This document shows, piece by piece, positions 22,501 to 32,516 of a stretch of 64,000 bases of DNA. The translations under genes were made by a program, and so were the position numbers. The notes beneath the pieces were generated by a model that was not told the origin of the DNA, made no database searches, and was given only the letters and a program-made list of their open reading frames with translations. Position 1 is the first letter of the stretch; every line of letters starts with the position of its first letter. The stretch is from Cyrtodaria siliqua. Taxonomy: Eukaryota; Mollusca; Bivalvia; Adapedonta; Hiatellidae. Location of the stretch: NCBI GenBank assembly GCA_037043455.1, contig JAWPHD010010955.1:24211-88210 (forward strand), read 5' to 3'.

Positions 22501-22982
22501 AATAAAATATAGTATCTGATAATGACCCAATTCTCGCGTTAAAGTCTGCACCGATAAATAGGTCATCAATATCACTGTGAGCGTATATTTGGGTCAAAAG
22601 ATGGGCAAAAAATGATTGTGCGTCCCGTCCTCGGGCTGAGTTTTCTGGTGGTAAGTAGCAGGAATAAACAATAAAGTCCGACCCTGTACTGCGGTGTTCA
22701 AACCGCAAACCAAGTATCCCCTCAAAAGTTTTATCCACAACCGCGATATTATACTGATCACTGAGTCTATTTCTCACTAAAATACCAACTCCACCCGATG
22801 CCTTAGGCGCATTCCGATGTATATCTGCCCTATTAAATCCATACCATGAATAATTGCCCATTGTCAATATTGTCATCATTTTTCAAGTGTGTTTCACATA
22901 AAGTAACAATATCAGCATCCAGAGCGTTAATAATCCCAGTTCGAAGCTCGTGATTGTCACGTGTCCATCCACATACGTTCAT
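19526..22982 (-). pseudogene. LINE ORF2: APE endonuclease and reverse transcriptase, one frameshift
   Basis: It is open from ATG at 22982 to a break near 22857-22859, where a run of three G (minus strand) marks a one-base shift. A 1117-codon frame then runs unbroken to 19526. In the long frame, the endonuclease block with GADFNAR is near residue 110. The RT has an NYRGISLLS segment, an SGRSCEDH block, GVKQGCCLSPTLF and the catalytic YADD near residue 726. A C-terminal CRFC...H...C finger lies near residue 1050. It nicks DNA and reverse-transcribes LINE RNA at the target. It needs only the single shift to be counted as damaged, so it is a young copy. Its first ATG lies 13 codons after the ORF1 stop and in the same frame. 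Confidence 0.85.
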
Positions 22983-23021
22983 ATGAGCCAGTCGAATAAT
23001 CCCAATGGGTCGGGCGGATTC

Positions 23022-24128
23022 CTAGTGTCCATCCCTACGGTTGTCTTGGCGTTCGCGCGGTTGAATTCGTCCATTTGCGTCGACCCGGAAGTTCCCTCCA
23101 TTTGGCATCTGGCGTAGTATAGCACGTGCGTTAAGCTCGATCAGACGTTCGGCATGTGACTTGCAACTTTTTACGTATACTTCCTTGTACTCATCGACAT
23201 TTTTAAGTTGCATTTTATTTCTCAGAACAAGTATCTTTTCTTGAACAGTGCGGAATGTTATTTTCACTGGTCCAGGTTTATCAGGAAAACGCGAGCGAAA
23301 ACGCACTGCTTTTGTAATGTTTACATTTGATGTGACGTCATTCCCTAGTGTAACTATTAAATCCTGTGCCCTCTGTATAAGGTCTTCACCGTTAATGAAG
23401 GGCAAACCACTCGTAATTACCGACACTTCAGTATCATCATATTGCGCCGTGGGCCTAAATGTACGCTGACCCTGGTCAATGGTACCGTTATCCGTGTCCA
23501 TACCATCGTTTACTGACCCTTGGGCGTTTACACTGTGCGATTGCTCTATTGTGCCCATTCGATCTTGCAGGGACTGAATTGTTGTCATCACCTCGTCTAT
23601 ACGGTTACCTTGCCTCTGGACATCGGTTGAGATTTCATTACGTAAAGAGGTCACTTGGTCATCAATATTTTTCAATAACTCACTTTTGAATTTGTCCAAT
23701 TTACTGTCAAACATCCTTGTCATATCATCTTGTCCCTTTTTTAGGTCCTGCATCATGTTCATAAGCAGTGTAAACTGGTTACCATCCAAACTACCGCTGA
23801 CCCCTTGTGTAGACCCTGTTGACCGACCTGACGCCATGTTGTTGTTTTGTGTACAGGTATGACTATGTGGGGTGAAAACTGGGTCTATGTCCTTAGACGG
23901 GTATAAATCACTGTCCTCACTATCACACAATACCTCGAATTTGTTATACGTATAATCACTGTCATATAATATCCCATTTGCCTGGCCTATAACATCACTC
24001 ACATCATAATCCACCCGGGACCCGCATTGGGCCTTGCCGCCATCTTTAAAAAGTTTTTTCTTGGATTTGGTTTCAGAGTCCGACTCACTACTCTTTTTCC
24101 GTTTAGCTTTCCTAGTAGGTCGACCCAT
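23022..24128 (-). CDS. LINE ORF1 protein, coiled coil plus nucleic-acid-binding region
   Basis: This intact frame of about 368 codons starts at the ATG at 24128; two upstream codons begin at GTG and are excluded. The N-terminus is basic (KAKRKKSSES, KSKKKLFK), followed by acidic and serine-rich sequence. A long heptad-type helix spans about residues 120-200 (many M, L and I at regular spacing, ending DRMGTIEQ). A C-terminal domain rich in basic residues (KAVRFRSRF, PVKITF) resembles the RRM-like and CTD part of L1-type ORF1 proteins. It should bind LINE RNA as a trimer. It ends in TAG at 23022-23024, and ORF2 continues in the same frame after that stop. Confidence 0.7.
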   Translation of the reverse strand: MGRPTRKAKRKKSSESDSETKSKKKLFKDGGKAQCGSRVDYDVSDVIGQANGILYDSDYTYNKFEVLCDSEDSDLYPSKDIDPVFTPHSHTCTQNNNMASGRSTGSTQGVSGSLDGNQFTLLMNMMQDLKKGQDDMTRMFDSKLDKFKSELLKNIDDQVTSLRNEISTDVQRQGNRIDEVMTTIQSLQDRMGTIEQSHSVNAQGSVNDGMDTDNGTIDQGQRTFRPTAQYDDTEVSVITSGLPFINGEDLIQRAQDLIVTLGNDVTSNVNITKAVRFRSRFPDKPGPVKITFRTVQEKILVLRNKMQLKNVDEYKEVYVKSCKSHAERLIELNARAILRQMPNGGNFRVDANGRIQPRERQDNRRDGH

Positions 24129-24134
24129 GTACAC

Positions 24135-24629
24135 GATAACGTAACATTAAAGTCCAATTTGGTACACTTATATATCCGTTTTACATCATAAATCCCATGT
24201 AAATAATAAATTTGTCAGAGCTAACAAAATGGTATGACCGCCATTGTCGCTGGTCACGTGAATGGTCAGTATATAACCGGTGTTACTCGTTGCTGGCTTG
24301 TGTGAGTGTTATTATTCTTCCCTTTAAAAGGAACGGGTTGCATGGGTTGTATATCGCAAAAGAGCATTATATATTATTATACCTCACGTTTACACTCCTG
24401 TATAAATTGCCCATACCCTCAGCGTGAAGCAATTTTTACTGTTCGCCGGTAACAATTTTTATTATTACCTGATCTCTTATATAAATGCTATATCGTCATT
24501 TCTTGCTAATTCACTAAGGAAAAGACTGTTCCCGGTGAAAACGAACTGTTACCGGGCTTTAGTTTCGACTGTTTCCCTCACGTGCTGGAATTTCCCCGAT
24601 TAATATTTATAGAAGGAACCTCAAAAACT
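24135..24629. other. 5' region of the LINE and junction sequence
   Basis: No gene is visible. It contains CCCGGTGAAAACG / GTTACCGGGC, a short imperfect stem at 24528-24560. It leads into the palindrome cluster below. Confidence 0.3.
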
Positions 24630-24670
24630 CGGCATTTTCCGCTGCACTTCGTGACGGGCGGAAAATGCCG
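24630..24670. repeat. palindrome with 13-bp perfect arms
   Basis: CGGCATTTTCCGC at 24630-24642 pairs with GCGGAAAATGCCG at 24658-24670. The loop contains CACTTCGTG. Confidence 0.8.
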
Positions 24671-24786
24671 AATTTTCCCACACATTGAACATCTTCCAAT
24701 CACTTGCTTTTTTCACCATAGGTTCCCATTATAAAACAAATTTTCATTTTCACTGTTTCGTACAGTAACATTAATCAGGTAATAAA

Positions 24787-24962
24787 ACAGTTATCACATG
24801 TGTGTTTGGGAACAGTCAAAACTGTTTTCCCTTGGTGTCGGGGGATGTCAGTGTGAACTGTTTCCCTCGGCCTATCGGCCTCGGGAAACAGTTCACACTG
24901 CCATCCCCTCCACCTCGGGAAAACAGTTTTGACTGTTCCCCAAACACACATGTGATAACTGT
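24787..24962. repeat. 176-bp palindrome
   Basis: The arms run from ACAGTTATCACATGTGTGTT inward to CCTCGGCC, and back from GGCCTCGG outward to AACTGT. They are almost fully complementary with a loop of only a few bases at 24871-24875. Two or three small bulges are visible. As single-stranded DNA or RNA it would form one long hairpin. Confidence 0.85.
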
Positions 24963-25264
24963 ATACTGTTACACGATTGTGACGTCACGTGAAGTATAAA
25001 CATAGGTTTTGGGTTTTTCCAATTTGACACGCTTATTAAAATACATCTGAAGTCATGTCAATCGAAAGACGCTTGGTTTACCAAACGACAATAAAAAAAT
25101 GTGGCGAGCAGATTTGTTACTTTAAATCAAAACTGGTATAAAAATATAAATTTAAAAAAAAATAAAATAATATTATTGCGATTTTTCCCCCTCGTATATT
25201 TAAATTTTACTCAAAACATTTGTTCGGTATAATAAAATAAATATTGCATCCCAGTGAGGGTGAC

Positions 25265-25352
25265 AGTGGATATTGTCAACCTTAGGAAAAAAAATGTCAA
25301 CCTCGTCTTCGCCTCGGTTGACATTATTTTCCTCAGGTTGACAATATCCACT
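25265..25352. repeat. 88-bp palindrome
   Basis: AGTGGATATTGTCAACCT at 25265-25282 pairs with AGGTTGACAATATCCACT at 25335-25352. An inner stem, TGTCAACC/GGTTGACA, is closed by a CTCGTCTTCGCCTCG-like loop. Confidence 0.85.
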
Positions 25353-25435
25353 ATATATGTCCATGTTCTGTAGTACGTAAGTCCCGCTTTTGAAACTGAA
25401 AAAAGGTTTGTTTACTGTACATTCTTCGCATAGAG

Positions 25436-27370
25436 ATGATGAACATTTCAATGATAATCACGATTTTGAAGATGTTGATCCAATTTTTGAAGAATAAAGG
25501 AATATCTCATGATGAGGTATCATGGCTAAAGCGTAGAAAAACTTGCGGCGAAGATGAGCTACTAAACGAGTACTTTACTGAGACCAGTGTATATTGTCTG
25601 GACATAATGCTGCTATTTTTAATAGGATTTTGGATGCAGGAGTATTTCCCGGGGCATGGGCAACATGTTTTATTATACCGCTACATAAATCAGGTGATAC
25701 AAATAATGTTTAAAAACTACAGAGGAATAACTTTATTGAGTCATTCTGGAAAACTGTTTAATTGTATTTTAAACCAACGTATATATCCAAATGGTGTATG
25801 AATGAGAATAATGTTATATTAGACTCGCAATTTGTTTTAAAAAAGGATGTACAACAACAGACGCTATTTTTATATTACATGCATTAATTGAAAATGTTTT
25901 ACTTGAAAACAATAGATTATATTCTGCATTCGTTGACTTGCGGTATGGTTCAAGTTATATAACCTGGGTTTAAATGATACACTTTTACGAATAGTTAGAA
26001 GCGTGTATCAATCAAACAAATCATGTGTTAAAGTGTGGACATATTTCTCTGATTTCTGTGATATGGCTGTGTACTTAAGACAAAAGAGATACATTTATCA
26101 ATTTTATTCTCACTGGTCGATGAATACCTGGACCTATGTATTCAAAACAGACGAGATTGTGGAATTAATTTTAGGGATATTTGTATTATCTTACTTTTTG
26201 TTTGACGATGATATGGTTGTGTTAGGTCTTACCCCAGGCGATTTACAAGCATCATTGGATAGGCGAGAAGAATAGTGTATCAAAAGGAACATGGAAGTTA
26301 ATGTAGCTAAAACTAAAATGTTTGTATTGCGTAAACAGGGTGAACTTAAAAGAAATGAACAATGGAAATATGGGATTGATGTAATTGAAGTGATAAATGA
26401 TTTGAACTATTTGGGGGTAACATTTAACTATACGAGTACATTTATTCTCAATACAAATACATTATATGGTAAAGGTTTAAAGGCCATGAATGCTCTTACT
26501 CCAAATTGAAAATGCATGATACTAAACCAGAACTTGCTTTACAATTGTTTGATGCATTTGTTTCATCCACTGTAAATTAGGGCAGCGAAGTTTAAGGCTT
26601 CTCAAAGTCTAAACCGCTAGAAACGTTACATTTATGATGTAAGGTTCTGTAAACTAGTATTTGGAGTTAGATTATCCACAAGCAATTGTGCCGTTTATGG
26701 GGAACTGGGAAGATTTTCACTTTATATAAATTACATATTATTAAGTATGTTATAGTGAAAATAATATATCATTATAAAATTATAAAATACGTAAGAGAGT
26801 ATCGTTACTAGATGTTGAAGATGGATAGACAAACTGGTTTCTTACAAACTGGTTCCTTAAGGTTAAAATATTGCTAGAGAAATATGCTTTTATGTATGTT
26901 TGGAATAGCCCATATGCTTCTAAACAAGAATACTAGATGATTTTTACAAGAATTCAGAGCCATAGTTGATACGAATCAGTACTTACGTTGTATAAAGTAG
27001 TTAAAGAAAGTTTTGCTCCTAAACCTTACTTGGATATTATTATCTCTAGGAGTGTACGCACATCTCTAACAAAATTACGCATATCGGTACATAATTTACG
27101 TATGCCTACAGACTCGAAAACAGAATAGAAAAAAATACTCGAGTATGGCAGCTTTTCAACTTAAATGAAGTAGGCGACGACTAGAAGACGAGCATGGATT
27201 TGTTTTTATATATCCCTTGTATTCAGATTTAAAGCGTTTCTATAGATATAGAGCTAGTATGTTTAAATTTACGCTTCTCTTACAAAGAATTAACAAATCA
27301 GAAATACACATGCTAAGTGAAATAATCAATAAAGCCTTTAAGCTTCGTATAACTAGTTTGAACAATAATA
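25436..27370 (+). pseudogene. dead LINE reverse transcriptase (LINE-2 of this window)
   Basis: RT blocks are scattered over all three plus-strand frames. NYRGITLLS with GKLFN is near 25715-25760. A polymerase block with TTDAIF and NRLYSAFVDL is near 25850-25940, and the catalytic region has FDDDMVV near 26200. NVAKTKMFV and YLGVTF lie at 26295-26430, and a GKGLKAMNAL helix near 26470. C-terminal remnants containing LYSDLKRFYRYRASMFKF run to about 27300. This order matches RTE-like molluscan LINEs. Stops and shifts are frequent, and the catalytic YxDD block itself is altered, so it is an old relic. Confidence 0.7.
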
Positions 27371-27886
27371 ATACTTAATGGGGAACTAACTTGCTTTTAA
27401 GTTTAAGCAAATTTGATTTTCTTGTTTAAGCGTAATTCCCTACTTTATATTGAGATTAGTGTCAGTTTCATTAAGACTAAAATGAAACTGTTAATAAGAG
27501 TTCATCCAATGTTTATTATAGATACGTTACATATCTGTATTTATTTGACATAATTACTTTTGAATGTATTGTTATACATATTGTCATGCACCATAATTAT
27601 TCACGTGTATACTAAATTTGTATGTATGCTTTTGCGTATCACGAACAACTATAAAATGTAAGTGAATAAACAGGCAACAGGCAGATTTTACATATGTATG
27701 CCGTTTCCAAACCTTCTGATGATGAGGTATATATATATATATGTATCACATGGAACTGCTTGTATTCCGTATAATATACCTTCCCACATCACCTTATTAA
27801 AGACAAGCTAATTTCTCTTATTCAAAAAACATTCGCTAGAGAAAATACTACATTTTTGGCATGTAATAATATTAAAGCGTTTTTTA
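27371..27886. other. non-coding stretch, nothing recognised
   Basis: It is AT-rich with a short (AT)n at 27727-27742. No gene or element end is visible. Confidence 0.3.
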
Positions 27887-28548
27887 CTAACGGCAGTTTA
27901 AGATTGTTGAACAAAGTTTGAAATTTAAAGAAAATCTTTCTTTTTTATTTTCATCCCATATGAATATCCTCGCCGTTTGCTCAGACAAATAATCATTTGT
28001 ATTAGAACTAGCCTCATTTAATACAGGAAATGTTAATTTACAATGTAATGGAAAATGTACCGATTCTGATCTATCACCAACTTCAAAGTATAAAATATAA
28101 GGAAACAATTTACTGGATGCAATACAGTAGTCAACAATACTAGACCCATTATTTGCTGTATACGTAATTTCGCGATGTGAATCATTTATTGACCTTCAGT
28201 TAATAATATGAACTGCATAGTTTTTACACAACTCTATCAACGACCGCCCAAATGCGTTACAAGTTTTATCTTTTGATTCCCTTAGAGTGCGAAACTCATC
28301 ACTTTCATATACAACATCTTCAATAAAAATAAAATCAACGTCATCATGAACATATATATCTTGTAACTCACCACATCGAGCATTTAGATCTCCAGCGATT
28401 ATTAAATTTGCATCAGGGTACTTCGTAACGACCTCTAACAACTTATCTTCAAATATGTCAATGCCGTTTGTTCCAGTTATATCATTATATATTGTTGAAC
28501 CTTCTGGTGCAACATATAAGAAACACATTATAATATCGTTATTTATAT
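27887..28548 (-). pseudogene. C-terminal half of a LINE endonuclease domain, cut by Ty3 element A
   Basis: On the minus strand, CFLYVAPEGS (near 28520) leads to IIAGDLNARCG (near 28395), the catalytic GDxNAR motif of APE endonucleases. A SIVDYC block and an SVHFPL block (near 28060), usually SDHFPL, follow. A frame break separates the two parts near 28195. The upstream half of the same domain resumes on the far side of element A at 43078. The four bases TAAG beside each junction confirm that the domain was continuous before insertion. Confidence 0.75.
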
Positions 28549-28552
28549 TAAG

Positions 28553-28714
28553 TGTAATGCCGCTAGATATAATGATTGTGTTCGATCGATACCTTTAGGG
28601 TAATTAGAAGAGCAGGCAAGGAGATAGCTTGGTAAGATTGGCGGGAGCGGGAATTAGGGCGCGGCAGTGAATGGATGCTTGCGTGACTGTTTATAAACTG
28701 TGATTAATAAATAA
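28553..28714 (+). repeat. left LTR of element A (matching part)
   Basis: It matches the right LTR from TGTAATGCCG through GATTAATAAATAA with scattered substitutions. After 28714 the two LTRs diverge: the left continues CAGCGGTGAG, while the right continues TTACACGTTTACTGG to its end. The 11-base word TTACACGTTTA reappears near 29008, so about 290 bp may have been inserted in the left LTR. The exact 3' edge of the left LTR is therefore uncertain. Confidence 0.7.
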
Positions 28715-29088
28715 CAGCGGTGAGATAGATATATTTGAATAGACGACAACGTGTTAGCGGAAGACGAACTTCTCGGTGACAATAAAAGACGAGTGAGAAA
28801 AACAGTGCAGCGTGAACGCGGTTGCAGTGACTGGAATCAGGGAAGTAAACATTTGGAACATTATTTTGACGTTTGAATTGAAATATTGCGTTACTTATTG
28901 TCATATTATGTAATACGTTGGACGTTTATGTATCACTGATATAATTTTAATCAACAACTACAACAAAGGAAAAACCTATACGACCACCGGGTGCATGTTT
29001 CCGGTTACACGTTTATAGAGAGGGACCTACATTAATGCGGTACTGTTAGATAATTAGTGTTTTTCTCTCGTTAGTCTCTGTAGTGTAA
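28715..29088 (+). other. 5' untranslated region of element A or insertion in its LTR
   Basis: No ORF is visible here. The stretch may be partly an insertion within the left LTR, as judged from the reappearance of LTR sequence near 29008. No primer-binding site starting TGG could be placed with confidence. Confidence 0.35.
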
Positions 29089-29772
29089 CTAAAGACACTA
29101 GACTGGTATAACATACTCACAAGACGGTATATATCGTCAGACACACAACCAGTGTTTATTTTAGCTGGGGACTCGCGCAAAACAAGTTTCGATCGATTTA
29201 ATTATTCACGGATACATTTCATCCCAATAATAAACAGAGGTGCATTAATTCCAGACCTTGTGGATGATACACTGTTTGAAGTTGGGAAATTTAAGAATAC
29301 TGACAGGACTGTTACAGTAAAAATAGCATGTGGTATGAATTAATTTACCAAATTTCAGTTTCATAAAAGAACTAAGGATTTGGTATTAAGACAGGATTTT
29401 ACATATAAATCCGTGTTAAATGAGTTGTTGGTTTTCAAGGACAAAGTCAAATCATTACTTCCTTCAGCAATAGTTGGTTTTATTACAATTCCAACACTTT
29501 CCTTTCACAAATTGAGAGACTATCGCTCGGACAAAAACTCTGCTTTGTCAGAAAAGCAACTGGAACAGTTTCAACTATCAATAAGGAAAAGACGAAATGG
29601 TCGCCGTAAGGTATTCAGAAACAGTTTCAGAGAATTATACGATGGCCTACATCCCACAAGGCCTCTAAAAGCAAAGTGGAATAAGGAAGTACAGAGGGCA
29701 GTGAGAGAAGAAGTACAGTGGGTAAGGCAGTACAAGTTGAAAACAACAAAAGTGCTGATAAGTGGGGTTTGA
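29089..29772 (+). pseudogene. SGNH/GDSL-esterase-like ORF upstream of gag in element A
   Basis: This is one frame of about 228 codons with a single in-frame TAA at 29341-29343. Three motifs sit at the spacing expected of an SGNH hydrolase. ILAGDSR (29158-29178) gives the block I GDS with the nucleophile serine. ACGMN (29327-29340) provides the glycine and asparagine of blocks II/III. YDGLHP (29637-29654) is the block V D-x-x-H. Such domains act as lipid or carbohydrate esterases, and an esterase is known in ORF1 of CR1-type LINEs. It has no clear ATG: the open frame begins after a stop at 29086-29088. It lies 80 bp ahead of gag and is inside the LTRs. The assignment rests on motifs only. Confidence 0.5.
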
Positions 29773-29851
29773 TTTCTGGATTTTAGATAGTCGTACGAGC
29801 ATCGACAGAATGTCAGACACAGAGGAAAGCACGGTTTAAAGACTCATTATA

Positions 29852-30653
29852 ATGCCAGATACATTTAATGGAGAAGGTAATACTGATTGGGAAGACTATC
29901 TAGTTTCAACTCTTGTGGAGAAATAATGGCTGGGATGAGGGGCTGAAGTGCAAATGTTTGGGGGTAAGAATGAAGGGAGCAGCATACAAGGTGTACCAAG
30001 ACATTGACAAAACAAAGAAAGCAAACTGGTCATCATTATGTGAAACACTTGAGCTGAGATTTAGAAGTTCAAAACAACCTCAGTTTTATAAGTCTAAGTT
30101 CATGTCGAGAACAAAACAGCCAGAAGAGACCCTGTTGGAGCTTGGTAACAATATGCACACGCTAGCTAGGAAAGCTTACCCAGAGATTGAAGCCTCCCTC
30201 CGAGACGAGCTGGCTAGAGACCAGTTTATCAAGGCGTTGGATAATGTAGAGATGTCTTTGAAGCTAAGACACAATATGCCGAAAACACTAGACGAGGCAA
30301 TTCAAATGGCCGTCGATTGACAATCCACAGAGGCTGACGTCAGAGGAAGAGCGCCGGAATCAAAATCACATATAGCAGCCGTACAGGAATCAAGTGAATT
30401 GGTGACTATGATGAAAGAGGTCTTGACAACGTTGAAAGACGAGCGACAGTCACGACAGCCAGGGACGCCGATACGTGGGAGAGGAGGTCGCGGCGCGGGT
30501 TATAATAGAGGTGCACGGAGTGGCACGGGACTTAAGTGTTATGGCTTCGGGGAAGAGGGCCATATCCGTCGAACCTGCCCGCATAGGACATGCTTCAACT
30601 GTGGCGAAGAGGGCCACTTTCAAACAGTATGCCCCAAGAGGTCGGGAAACTGA
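29852..30653 (+). pseudogene. gag of element A with nucleocapsid knuckles
   Basis: The frame starts MPDTFNGEG at 29852. It is lost near 29910 and continues as a capsid-like stretch (GVRMKGAAYKV, FRSSKQPQFYKSKF, LARKAYP, LARDQFIKAL) to a TGA at 30318. A basic RG-rich linker (RGRGGRGAGYNRG) and two knuckle motifs follow. The second, CFNCGEEGHFQTVC, is canonical. The first, CYGFGEEGHIRRTC, has Phe in place of the second Cys. Gag packages the element RNA. At least two breaks make it non-functional. Confidence 0.75.
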
Positions 30654-31857
30654 ACCGAGCCGGGATTGGGGATCAAATCCCGGCATCACCAGTTAGAAAA
30701 GACCCAGTTAAAGCGAAGGAAGAAGTCAGTATGTGTTCAAGTGCTGGACTATCTATACATTGCAAGGGTAGTGTAAACGGCGTAGAAACTGCAATGCTCA
30801 TGGACACAGGGTCCGTCTATACCCTTTTCCATTACGACCTTTTTACGGACATTAAACAGAACTGTTTACTGACTGTAGTACCTTTCACACCTAGAGTAAT
30901 ATCAGCTAATGGTGAACCAATAGACATAGTTGGATCAGTTGAAGTGTCACTAAACATAAATAATGAAACGTGTTGTCAAACTGTACTGGTAGTTAAGGAC
31001 TTGTCACATCAATGCTTGTTAGGAACGGACTTTCTTAAAGCGAACAATGTTGTGATTGATTTTAATAAAAGGACATTTTCTGTTAAAACAAAAGAAACTC
31101 ACATATCACATAAACACAACAGTTCGGCGGTCTGCATGGTGGGCTTGAAACACACAGTGACCATACCACCGGGACATGAAATGGTTGTACAGGGGAAAAG
31201 TAAAAAGAAGCAACGCGGACATTTTCTGTTAAAACAAAAGAAACTCACATATCACATAAACACAACAGTTCGGCGGTCTGCAGGGTGGGCTTGAAACACA
31301 CAGTGACCATACCACCGGGAAATGAAATGCTTGTACAGGGAAAAACTAAAAAGAAGCAACGCGGACTTTCGGTGGTAAATTCATGCCAATTTGAACCAAA
31401 CCAAATGTTTGGTAAAAATGAGGGAATAGCTGCAGCCCGTGTGTTGACAGAAGGTAAAGGGAATTGCATTCTAAGAGTGATGAATGTATCGACAGAAGAA
31501 GTGACTGTGTATAAGAACACTACCATAGGATACCTGTCTCCGGTGCAGGAACAGGACATTGTTGCTTTCTCTAGTTTGGAGCAACATGGGTCAACCCCTA
31601 GTAGAACGGAACATGGTGACCAGGGCCCACCATATCGGCAGCATGAAACTATTTCGGGAGAGGCATTCACGTTGAATCACAATCTCGAGAAGTGTCAAAC
31701 AGAAAGACTTCAAGTATTGCTGGGGGAATATGAAGAAATTTTTTCTACGTCGGCAAGGGATATAGGTCGGACAAACATGATTAAACACAAGATAAATACG
31801 GCAGATGAACCAGCGATAAGACAAAATCCCAGAAGGGTACCAATACACAGGAAACAG
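30654..31857 (+). pseudogene. protease and N-terminal pol of element A, with internal duplication
   Basis: The retroviral-type aspartic protease has MLMDTGSVYTLF (DTG at 30799-30807) and a late CLLGTDFLKANNVVIDF block (about 31014-31065). A 146-bp tandem duplication (31071-31216 repeated at 31217-31362) then shifts the frame by two. The distal frame (31285 on) continues to a connector containing LLGEYEEIFS and KHKINT, the usual lead-in to the RT. It stops where element B is inserted at 31858. The protease would cut Gag-Pol. Confidence 0.75.
31071..31362 (+). repeat. 146-bp tandem duplication inside element A
   Basis: The units begin at GGACATTTTC (31071) and GCGGACATTTTC (31217) and end before GCGGACTTTC (31363). 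The duplicated block is flanked by GGAC at each junction, so slippage or microhomology at GGAC could have made it. The second copy differs at a few positions (for example GGAAATGAAATGC against GGACATGAAATGG). Confidence 0.85.
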
Positions 31858-32292
31858 TGTAACACTACCATACCCTTTAATAAGTAATAATAATATTTTA
31901 ATAACAAGTAGTAGAAGTATATCACAGTTAATAGTAAATGACCATTATTCTACAATTTGGGATTTGCCTCTCAAATAGCAGATAGTATATTAGCTTACTC
32001 AAGTATATAGGGTAGGCGGAGTATAGCGTTGATCCAATTGAATAAATGTGTCGAAATCCAATAATAGTACGGCAAGTGCATGCAGGTATATATTGGTAGT
32101 TTTAGAGAGTCTGTGAGAGTCAGAGGTTGTTAGATATTGTCTGAGAATGTAGAGATTTGATGAGTAACATCTGTTAGGGTTAATATAACCACTATACGGT
32201 CAGAAATGGGTTAGTTTTACAGATTATTAAAACGTGTGTTTAAAAGTCTGGACTTGTTAATTATTAATGCCCTGGTGACATAGAGTGTTACA
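31858..32292 (+). repeat. left LTR of element B
   Basis: It is 435 bp with TG...CA ends. I count four substitutions against the right LTR. Confidence 0.92.
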
Positions 32293-32301
32293 GGACTTCT
32301 T

Positions 32302-32319
32302 TGGTGCTATCGTGACCAG
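32302..32319 (+). promoter_or_regulatory. possible primer-binding site of element B
   Basis: TGGTGCTATCGTGACCAG begins 10 bases after the LTR. It starts with TGG, as expected for pairing with a tRNA 3' CCA. The tRNA species is not identified. Confidence 0.3.
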
Positions 32320-32516
32320 GATTATGTGTTAATTCGACATAATTAACACTGCGAACTTGGTGTTGTGGGCAGATTTTGAACATGTGTGTGGACAATAGTC
32401 GATCATAAATGAACTTTATTGACGGTTGGTGACAATTGTGCAATACGTGCAAGAAGAACTGGAGGCATATTCAACTAACGTGACGTGAGTAGCTTTACTG
32501 TATTACTCTAACAAAT

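Larger units (their letters stand above)
19153..24134 (-). mobile_element. nearly full-length two-ORF LINE (LINE-1 of this window)
   Basis: The minus-strand element has ORF1 (24128-23022), ORF2 (22982-19526) and a roughly 370-bp 3' UTR. It ends in a tetranucleotide tail, seen on the plus strand as (GTAA)n at 19153-19176. The APE-type endonuclease, the YADD reverse transcriptase and a C-terminal CCHC-like finger place it with the APE LINEs. I cannot decide the clade (CR1/L2, I/Jockey and RTE-like are all possible). The 5' end lies beyond 24134 but could not be fixed, and I could not find a convincing TSD. Confidence 0.8.
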
